DNA of 64,000 nucleotides from Diadophis punctatus similis (lineage: Eukaryota > Chordata > Lepidosauria > Squamata > Dipsadidae): positions 1,233,384-1,297,383 of the forward strand of contig JALIGW010000026.1 in the NCBI GenBank assembly GCA_023053685.1. Reading direction: 5' to 3'. Positions 56,796 to 64,000 of the stretch are shown here, piece by piece. Under the pieces are notes generated by a model that saw nothing but the letters and a program-made list of their open reading frames with translations, was not told the origin of the DNA and did not search any database. Both the position numbers and the translations under genes were made by a program. How positions within the stretch are numbered: position 1 is the first letter of the stretch; each line of letters begins with the position of its first letter.

Positions 56796-57475
56796 CTCCC
56801 TCCCTCCCCATAGCATATTATCCAATTCCTTCCTTCCTTCCTTCCTCCTTCCCTCCCTCCCTCCCTCCCTCCCCATAGCATATTATCCAATTCCTTCCTT
56901 CCTTCCTTCCTTCCTTCCTTCCTTCCTTCCTTCCTCCTTCCCTCCCTCCCTCCCTCCCTCCCCATAGCATATTATCCAATTCCTTCCTTCCTTCCTTCCT
57001 CCCTCCCTCCCTCCCTCCCTCCCTCCCTCCCTCCCTCCCCATAGCATATTATCCAATTCCTCCCTCCCTCCCTTCCTCCCTCCCTCCCTCCCTCCCCATA
57101 GCATATTATCCAATTCCTCCCTCCCTCCCTCCCTCCCTCCCTCCCTCCCCATAGCATATTATCCAATTCCTTCCTTCCTTCCTTCCTTCCTTCCTTCCTT
57201 CCTTCCTTCCTTCCTTCCTCCCTCCCTCCCTCCCTCCCTCCCTCCCCATAGCATATTATCCAATTCCTCCCTCCCTCCCTCCCTCCCTCCCTCCCCATAG
57301 CATATTATCCAATTCCTCCCTCCCTCCCTCCCTTCCTCCCTCCCTCCTCATAGCATATTATCCAATTCCTTCCTTCCTTCCTTCCTTCCTTCCTTCCTTC
57401 CTTCCTTCCTTCCTTCCTTCCTTCCTTCCTTCCTTCCTTCCTTCCTTCCTTCCTTCCTTCCTTCCTTCCTCTGGT
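56796..57475. repeat. Compound minisatellite: 20-bp anchor in CCTT/CCCT runs
   Basis: The anchor atagcatattatccaattcc occurs nine times (near 56809, 56874, 56963, 57041, 57099, 57151, 57248, 57298 and 57350), separated by variable (TTCC)n and (TCCC)n runs so that units are about 50-97 bases. Ends in a long pure TTCC run. Confidence 0.95.
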
Positions 57476-57479
57476 ACAA

Positions 57480-57955
57480 CAATTAAAAGCCCCGTTTTGA
57501 ATGCTGTAACTTTATGCAGCTTTTCTGGGAACTTTTCTGGGTGGGCTTTAGGGGCTGCCCAATTTTCCATTTGGAGATTGGATTGAAAGGCGTTTTGAGC
57601 AAACATCTGCATGGAATCGGCTTCCCAACCTGACTTGTCAGAATGAATCAGAGCTTTCGGAAGATTTCCTCTCTTCGAGGGTTTGGGGTGCAGGCAGTTC
57701 TCTCTCCCCCCACCCCTGCATCCTGGATGATCTGAGTTGAGCTGACTCGGCCGAGGGCTGAGGAGGCCCCATCACAGGGCGGCTCTCCGTCCTGGAAACG
57801 CAGCGCATGTTAGGAAGCCAAATTCTCCCTCTTAGCCCATCTTATTTCATCAGGTTCTTGCATTGCATGTGCTGCCTTGTGTTCTTTGGGAAAAGGTGGG
57901 AGAGAAATCAACAATTCTGTAATAAGTGCAATACAACAAAAGCTTTAGAGATGCA
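57480..57955. other. No gene seen
   Basis: Unique-looking sequence between two pyrimidine arrays. Confidence 0.45.
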
Positions 57956-57959
57956 TATT

Positions 57960-58372
57960 TTCCTTCCTTCTTTCCTTCCTTCTTTCTTTCCTTGTTCCCT
58001 CCCTCCATTCCTATCCCTTTATCTCTTCCTTCTTCTCCTTCCTCTCCCATCCTCTCTCCCTCTCCCTTTCCTCCCTCCCTCCATCTCCTCCGCCCTTCCT
58101 CTCCTTTCCTCCCTTCCTCTCCCTCCCTCCCCATAGCATATTATCCAATTCCTTCCTTCCTTCCTTCCTTCCTTCCTTCCTTCTTTCCTTCCTTCCTTCC
58201 TTCTTTCCTTGTTCCCTCCCTCCATTCCTATCCCTTTATCTCTTCCTTCTTCTCCTTCCTCTCTCCCATCCTCTCTCCCTCTCCCTTTCCTCCCTCCATC
58301 TCCTCCTTTCCTCTCCTTTCCTCCCTCCCTCCCTCCCTCCTCCTCCTCCTTTCCTCCCTCCCTCCCTCCCAG
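57960..58372. repeat. Duplicated pyrimidine segment with a tenth anchor
   Basis: Two similar segments (from about 57961 and 58195) share ttccctccctccattcctat then ccctttatctcttccttc. A further copy of the anchor at about 58133 lies between them. Confidence 0.9.
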
Positions 58373-58450
58373 TTCCATGAGTTCAGCCTCCACCCAAGTC
58401 CAGGGGACAGAGAGTTGGGTTCTTATTTGAACACCACTTGTCCTCTCACA

Positions 58451-58730
58451 GACACAGATTCACTTAACAACAATCCTTGCACTTGTGAAGTCAGTAACAT
58501 GGCGGTTCAGTGAATCCGGCGTCCCCATCGACGTGACTTGTCAGAAGGGCGCACAAGGGGATCCCACGTGACCCCGGGACACTGCGACCGTCATAAACCC
58601 GAATCGGTTGCCAAGCGTCTGCATTTTGATCACGTGACCACGGGTCGTAAGTGTGAAAAACGGCCCTAAGTCTGTTGTAACTTCGAACTGTCACTAAACG
58701 AACTGCTGTACATCGAGGGCTAGCTGTGTT
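58451..58730 (-). mobile_element. Inverted-repeat element, reverse, left end lost
   Basis: acagattcacttaacaacaa at the left, then gtgaatccggcgtccccatc, cacgtgaccccgggacactg and ctgtcactaaacgaactgc. Confidence 0.78.
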
Positions 58731-59360
58731 TCCTTCCCTGCAAACCATGGTTGGCCCGATGCTGGTTTCTAAAGCCATCCAAGCTTAACGATCTCCTATT
58801 TCTCCTCCCTCCCCGCCTCTGTCCTCTTTATGAAAAAGACAACCCCACATTCGAGGCTTTTTGGATCCGATTTGTAGCTCGCCCTCTTTCGCCTTTCTCT
58901 CCCCAGAGCAAGGCGCAAAGCGGGCAGGCTGGATTTTGCAAAACAAACGAATTCTGGCTCCCCCTTGGAGGGGGCTGTGAGGGGCTTGTGCGGTGCCTGG
59001 CTGGCATATCTTACACCCGGCTTCCCTGGATTTGCTGCCATGCTGAGCAGCTGCAGGAAGGGGAGAAGAGAGCAGGAAGCTGCAGCAAATTAAATGAAAA
59101 AAATTAAAGGAAAAGGGGAAAATAAACCAAGCAAGGATGATGGGGAGGGAGGTAGAATTGAGCGGGGTGGGGGGGGTGGGTTGGAGTGAAATGGAACAAA
59201 CAGATTTTTTTTTTGAATCTGGAGGGGGTAGCACAGAGCTAAAAATAAAACGGGAAGATCGTTATCTGTCAGGCTGACGTCGGATTGGATCCCTGGCAGT
59301 GCATATAATTACCGAGTGGTAGGTAGAGTCGCTAAACAGCAAGACAAGTTATGCTTTAAC
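58731..59360. other. Repeat-free block, possible regulatory sequence
   Basis: No recognised repeat. Contains gctgacgtcggattggatcc near 59273 (a CRE-like TGACGTC next to an inverted CCAAT). Conservation untested. Confidence 0.3.
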
Positions 59361-59389
59361 CTGTGTTAGTCCTGCTTCTGGGAGAGAAA

Positions 59390-59820
59390 AGGGGGGCAGA
59401 GACAGAGAGAGAGAGAGAGGGAGAAAGTGAAAGACAGAGAGAGAGAGAGAGGGAGAGAGAGGGGGAAGAGAGACTGGGAGGAGAGAGAGAAAAAGAAGGA
59501 GAAATAGAAAGGAGAGAGAGAAAGGGAGAAATAGAGAAAGGAGAAAGTGGGAGAAAGAGGGACAGAGGGAAAGAGACTGAAAAAAGAGAGAAAGGGAGGG
59601 AGAAAGACAAAGATGGAGGGGGAAAGCAATAGAGAAATAGAGAAAGAAGAAGAGAGTGGGAGAAAGAGGGACAGAGGGAACGAGACAGTGAAAGAAGGAG
59701 AGGGAGAAAGAAAGAGAGAAACAGAAAGAAGAGAGGGAGAAAGAAAGAAAGAAAGAAAGAAGAAAGAAAGAGGGAAAGAAGAAGAGAGAGGGAGAGAGAG
59801 AGGGAGAGAGAGAGAGGACA
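59390..59820. repeat. GAGA/GAAA purine tract
   Basis: About 430 bp of GAGA, GAAA and GGGA words with local duplications (gtgggagaaagagggacaga occurs twice). Confidence 0.94.
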
Positions 59821-59970
59821 CCCGCCCTCCCCAACAGCCTCCGAAGCAAGGCAGCCCTCGCAGGAAATTAGCTGAAATTAATCGCGGAGCTGCTGTGAGG
59901 GTGTCACGCCAGCTCTTTGGGCGAGATGCTGCTTATCTTCACTATGCAGCTCATTTGTTGGGGTCTCTGT

Positions 59971-59974
59971 GTGC

Positions 59975-60017
<43 letters not shown>
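59971..60017. repeat. (GT)n microsatellite
   Basis: About 21 GT units with short TGCG borders. Confidence 0.95.
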
Positions 60018-60019
<2 letters not shown>

Positions 60020-60548
60020 CGCGCCTTCTTCGCCCCTCTGGAGTATTTGGCCTCATGGCAGAGAGAGGCTGCAAAAAGACACCCCCCCTCTGCTTTGGGG
60101 AGGTGTCAGTGTGGCGTGGGGATGGCTGAATGTGTACACACACGGATGGAGAAGAAGAAGAAGCGAGGGAAGGTGATGGTGAAAGACAGGAGCCAGGCCT
60201 GGAGTCCCAGACCAGCTGAGTGGGGACCCTGGTCCTCCCCACCCCCGTTATCCCCCCTTCCTCCTCATGGGGCAGGTGGACCTGCCTCGCACCCACCTCC
60301 CCAAAACCATTACGAGATGGCTTCCCCCCCAAAGCCAGGAGCCAAGGTGATGGCTGAGGCGCACCGATCCCTATTGAGTCCCATCGATTGCCATCAATTA
60401 CCATCGATTGCCGTAAGCAGCTGCCCAGGCCGCCTTCGCCTCTCGCCCTCCGGGAGCCCTCCACAATGACAAGGATTTGCTAGGATGTTAGCCCGGGGGG
60501 GGGGTGTTTCCCCCCCCCTCCCACTGGGAAATGGCAGTCAAGGAAGCC
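60020..60548. other. No gene seen
   Basis: Unique-looking sequence with short homopolymer runs (60487-60520) and a local repeat of ccatcgattgcc/ccatcaattacc near 60380-60410. Confidence 0.45.
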
Positions 60549-60556
60549 ATCTGGAG

Positions 60557-61312
60557 CAGCAGTCGCCACCAAATTTTGGTGGTCCGCAGAAAAATTATTT
60601 GCTTTTTTTATATTGCACTAAATCAGGGGTCCTCAAATACGGCCCCTGAGCCGGATACGTGCAATGAATGTTAGTGTTGCTGCAGAGAGTCTCCCCCTTC
60701 GGGGTCTTTTTATGCAGGTCAGAGGGGGGGCATAAATTCTGACTTGGGGTCTGCTTCGGCCTCCTGGTGTGGGGCTTTGGGTGAAGGTTGGAGGGAATAG
60801 CCGCTGGTGGCGAAGAACTGGAGGGCTTTGTTCCAGTGGTACTGCATCATGGCCTGGAACTGGTTGACCATCTCAGCCCGCTGAGCCTCCAGGTGCCGGT
60901 AGCTGGCCTTGCACTCCCACAGGTCTTCCCTCTGCTTGGAAAGCCTACGCTCCTAGTCCTCAGTGAGATGCTTCTGCTGAGCCTCCTTCTCGGCCAGATC
61001 CAATTGGAACTGAGCCAGCTGTTTTGCCAACTCTTTCTCTGTGGTGGCTGCTTAGCTCCAACAACTGCTTCCTGTTGGGGCCCTAAGGAGCCTGGGCGGG
61101 CAGGGGAGGAGCAGCTGGGAGGGGAGGGGCGAGTAGAGGCTGGCGAGGCGCCTCTTGACATGAGTGACATTGAGTTGGCCACGCCCACCCAGTCACATGA
61201 CCATCTAGCCACGCCCACCTATCCAGTCATTAGGCAGATCATATTAGTGGTCCGCGGAATTTAAAATTATGAATTCAGTGGTCCCTGAGGTCCAAAAGGT
61301 TGGGGACCCCTG
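60557..61312. mobile_element. hAT-like element with 8-bp target duplication, carrying gene-like cargo
   Basis: A 756-bp element flanked by identical copies of atctggag (60549-60556 and 61313-61320). The right end ggttggggacccctg is the inverse of a CAGGGGTCCCCAACC-type end. The left end cagcagtcgccacc is a mutated version. An intact-looking second end (caggggtcctcaaatacggc) lies inside at 60624. No transposase is visible. The interior includes the coding-like fragment listed separately. Confidence 0.75.
60690..61036 (-). pseudogene. Decayed coding fragment inside the hAT-like element, resembling centrobin
   Basis: Read in reverse from 61036, one frame gives ELAKQLAQFQLDLAEKEAQQ, then KHLTED, a TAG stop at 60953-60955, then ERRLSKQREDLWECKASYRH, LEAQRAEMVNQFQAMMQYHW and NKALQFFATSGYSLQPSPKA. 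Its coiled-coil, Glu/Gln/Lys-rich composition is unlike a random frame. The AMMQ-HW motif resembles one I recall in centrobin (CNTROB). The internal stop, lack of a start and position inside a transposable element mean it is not a working gene. The identity is from memory and only moderately sure. Confidence 0.5.
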
Positions 61313-61382
61313 ATCTGGAGGGTGTGTCTGTGTGCAAAGCAATGGCTGGCAGGAAGGGGGGAGAAAATGTACCATGGGTGTA

Positions 61383-61690
61383 CAGGTAGTCCTCGACTTA
61401 ACAACGGTTCGTTTAGTGACAGCAATGTGCAATGGTTCATTCAAAGTTACAACGGTGCCGCAAAAAGGCACGGATGGCCATTTTTCACACTTACACAACC
61501 GTTGCGGCATCCCCACGGGATCAAACTTCAGATGCTGGACAACTGACTCATCCCTATGACGGTGACCTGGGAAGGAGCAAAGTCGATGGGGAAGCCAGAT
61601 TCACTTAACAGCCATGCGGCTAACTTGCCAACGGCAGGGGTTCGCTTAACAACTGTGGCGAGAAAGGTCGTAAAAGGGGGCAAAAATCTG
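61383..61690 (+). mobile_element. Inverted-repeat element, right end lost
   Basis: Starts caggtagtcctcgacttaac and continues through ttcaaagttacaacgg, agccagattcacttaacagc and aagaaaggtcgtaaaag-like words to 61690. Confidence 0.82.
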
Positions 61691-62165
61691 GGGGAAGCTT
61701 CTGCCTGCAATATTTCTTTTCCTCTCTAAGCTCAAGCAAGGCTGGTTTTGGGGCCCCCCAAAGTCCTGGCAGACTCTCTCAACTGGAGTTTCGAAGGGGT
61801 TAAACGTGCAAAAACGTTCGCTGGCCTTGCCTTGCTGCCTCGGAGGTTTGCTAGGAATGTGTGCAATGCAGAAGGAAGGAAGGGTGGGGGGAGAGAAAGA
61901 GACGGCGGCTCACACAGTTCTTATCCAGTCTTGGATTGCCTAACGGGGAGACTGGCTGGCAAAAGTATTTCTCCTCTTTTTTTTTTTTTTTTTTTAAAAA
62001 ACCAGGATACTGTTGGGGCTGGCTACAGCGGTTTCTTTCCAGAAGAAAGATAAAATATAAAATAATATAAAATAAAATAAAAGCGAAAGTCTTGTTCAAA
62101 TGCTACAAAAAACCCTAAAAAAAACACCCAGCACACTAACAGCATCAAAGTGAAATGGGCAGTAT
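61691..62165. other. No gene seen; poly-T run and (AATAA)n
   Basis: Unique-looking sequence with poly-T at 61978-61995 and AAATAAAAT repeats at 62050-62090. Confidence 0.45.
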
Positions 62166-62171
62166 ATAAAT

Positions 62172-62270
62172 TATTTATTTATTCATTCATTCATTCATTC
62201 ATTCATTCATTCATTCATTCATTCATTCATTCATTCATTCATTCATTCATTCATTCATTCATTCATTCAT
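62172..62270. repeat. (TTCA)n microsatellite
   Basis: About 23 ATTC units next to a short ATTT run, at the tail of the reverse SINE that follows. Confidence 0.95.
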
Positions 62271-62812
62271 ATCCTGTCTTTATTAGTTTGACAAATAACT
62301 CAAGGCAGCAAGCGTGCCTCCCTCCTCCTATTTTCCCCACAACAACAACCCTGTGAGGTGGGTCGGGCTGAAAGAGAAGGGCTGGCCTAAAGTCACCCAG
62401 CAGGGTTTCGTGGCTAAGGCGGGACTAGAACTCACCGTCTCTTGTCGATTGGCTCAAAGCCGCCCAACCAACCGGTTTTCATGGCTAAGGTGAAACTCAT
62501 TAAGAGCCGAGGTGGCGCAGCGGTTAGAGGCAGGTACTGCAGGCCACTTTAGCTGACTGTGATCCGCAGGTCAGAGGTTCAAATCTCACCGGCTCAAGGT
62601 TGACTCAGCCTTCCATCCTTCCGAGGTGGGTAAAATGAGGACCCAGATTGTTGGGGGCAATATAAATATACATTGCTTACTGGTGTAAACCGCTTAGAGA
62701 GTGCTTGCACTGTGAGGCGGTATATAAATCTCACAAAATAAATAAATAATAAACTAGAACTCCCCATCTCCTGATGATGGACCCAAAGTTGCCCAGCAGG
62801 CTATCGCGCCTA
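62268..62812 (-). mobile_element. Reverse SINE with three middle modules, split by another SINE
   Basis: The tail side (gacaaataactcaaggcagc) is followed by modules at about 62390, 62450 and 62755 (aaactagaactccccatctc ... cccaaagttgcccagcaggc). The third module is separated from the second by the forward SINE at 62504-62752. Confidence 0.78.
62504..62752 (+). mobile_element. tRNA-derived SINE, nested insertion
   Basis: Starts gagccgaggtggcgcagcgg, with gttcaaatctcaccggctc and the same body as 726; ends tatataaatctcacaaaata then AAATAAATAAT. Flanked by aaact on both sides, a possible short target duplication. Confidence 0.88.
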
Positions 62813-62814
62813 GT

Positions 62815-62955
62815 CCATTTCAGACAAAGCGGTTTGCCTAAATCTCTTTTTCAAAAGCTTCCAGTGATGGAGTTGTAGGTGCTTCATCATCACGGGAGGT
62901 TTTCAAAAATAGACCGGACAACCATTTGACCAGGATTGTTCTGACCCAGGTCACC
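62815..62955. mobile_element. CR1 tail fragments in opposed orientation
   Basis: ccatttcagacaaagcggtt ... cttccagtgatggag reads reverse. It is followed directly by ggtgcttcatcatcacggga, gaccggacaaccatttgac, which reads forward. Confidence 0.65.
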
Positions 62956-63620
62956 TAGGCAGAGGCAGGCTTTATTGCTCTCCTGTCTGGGAATGGCCTT
63001 CCCAGCAGCCGCTGAAGCTCCGCCCCAAACTCTTCCCACACAGCCTGTGCAACACAGACCCGCAATCTAAATAAGCCGATAATCACCAGAGCTGCAGAAC
63101 GAGCTCCGTTCAGTGCCCAACGGTGGCCTGGGCAGGATGGAGGCGAAGCCGTGATGCTCCCGTCGGGCGAAGGGAAGGGTTGATGACGCATTCCTTGCCA
63201 TTCTCACCCTTCCCAAACGATGCAAGTCCAGGCACCCCAAACGGCAGCGAGATGTTGGCGTTGAAGCAGCCCTTGAAACGTTTCACCCGAATCAAAAGTT
63301 CAGGGCGAAGATTTGCACACGCCTGGCATTTCCTTCTCGCCAGCCCTGTCAAGGGATTGGCTTTCCCAGCGAAGGCATCTGATTTATGTTCGGCATGTGA
63401 TCGGTTTCAACGGCCAGATTCATTTCCCACCCCCAAGGGGTGTTTTTGATTATCGAGCAAGAGATAATGCCCTGTCCTAGACCTGGGTGTTTATCTGGGT
63501 CCCCCAAGAGAGGCTCTTGGCATGTGCCGCCTGTGCTAAATTACACACTGTACTGCGATTTCCATCACACACACACCCCAACCTATTTCTCGAACATACA
63601 AGAAGGAATTTAATTTCTGC
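62956..63620. other. No gene seen
   Basis: Moderately GC-rich unique-looking sequence; no coding homology recognised. Confidence 0.4.
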
Positions 63621-63624
63621 CTTC

Positions 63625-63940
63625 TTGTATTAGCTGCAGATTTGACAAGCACTCCCTCTACCTTTTCATCCCAGTCATTAAAAAAAAATTCGAAGAAAAG
63701 GCGATCTAGAATTGAGCCTACTGGCATTCGAGGCAAGTTCTCGCTTGGAATTCGAGACGAAGAACTCTTTATGTACAATTTTTGTAGTTATCGATTTAAT
63801 GGTCCTCCCATCCAGCCCATACTCAGAATGTCCAGGGATACATTGCTAAAAATCAAGATATATTATGTCTACAGCATTCCTACAATCTATTATGTTAGTT
63901 ATCAATTATATTGTTCTTCAGAAAAGTCTGCTGATATATG
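63625..63940 (-). mobile_element. Old LINE fragment (CR1/L2-like reverse transcriptase region), reverse
   Basis: The word order (cattaaaaaaaaattcgaag, attgagcctactggcattcg, aaatcaagatatattatgtc then tacagcattcctacaatcta) matches the common vertebrate CR1/L2 ORF2 segment with 'aaatcaagatagattatatc' and 'cacagcatttcc'. Heavily mutated. Confidence 0.6.
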
Positions 63941-64000
63941 ATAATCACCCCCATTGCTTTCAAATGATACGAACAGATAAATCTCTTTATGATTGCATTA

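Noticed and set aside
56387..56878. GC-rich frames near 56.4-56.9 kb as a possible exon
   Set aside because: No recognisable family, competing frames of similar length, and the end lies in the minisatellite.
56972..57298. Frames with recurrent ELDNMLWGGREGG units resembling a repeat protein
   Set aside because: They are the reverse translation of the CCTT/CCCT minisatellite and its anchor; no start or promoter context.

Overview
This is a stretch of vertebrate nuclear DNA, most likely from a squamate reptile and probably a snake. The evidence is spliced vertebrate genes with GT-AG introns, CpG islands, many 5'-truncated CR1-type LINE tails, tRNA-derived SINEs of the squamate type, hAT-like short elements, and very abundant microsatellites (TATC, TA, GGAA, AACTA). 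The species call is inference. Nothing looks prokaryotic or viral, and I see no CRISPR array, tRNA gene or operon.

Only two protein-coding genes can be supported with confidence. (1) PTPA, the activator of protein phosphatase 2A, lies on the + strand. Its last seven coding exons fall between 1476 and 14957. They keep frame across all six introns and give 250 residues plus a stop codon. The N-terminal exons lie outside the window. (2) IER5L, an intronless immediate-early gene, lies on the - strand (CDS 29887 down to 28751, 378 residues). It sits inside a strong CpG island, with a TATA box and CCAAT boxes upstream. The genes are tail to tail, as PTPA and IER5L are in human 9q34. Both products act on PP2A: PTPA activates the catalytic subunit, and IER5-family proteins bind B55 regulatory subunits.

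Layout: 1-15 kb, PTPA with repeat-filled introns; 15-27 kb, the interval between the two 3' ends, holding repeats, a pair of similar ~480-bp segments at 15.7 and 19.7 kb, a hAT element with a perfect 8-bp target duplication, and a possible conserved non-coding block near 22 kb; 27-30.7 kb, IER5L with its 3' region and promoter; 31-64 kb, a gene-poor, repeat-dense region. That last region still holds two CpG-rich, promoter-like patches (about 38.2-38.8 kb with ZNF143-like sites, and 52.9-53.5 kb with an RFX X-box) and one weak candidate coding exon (44.8-45.1 kb).

The least ordinary items are: a hAT-like element at 60.56-61.31 kb with an 8-bp target duplication that carries a decayed coding fragment resembling centrobin; a compound minisatellite near 57 kb in which a 20-bp anchor recurs nine times between CCTT/CCCT runs; about 20 copies of one inverted-repeat element family, one folded back on itself; a long inverted repeat inside a PTPA intron; and several microsatellites that have grown inside older repeats. 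Repeat family names are given from memory and should be checked against a squamate repeat library.
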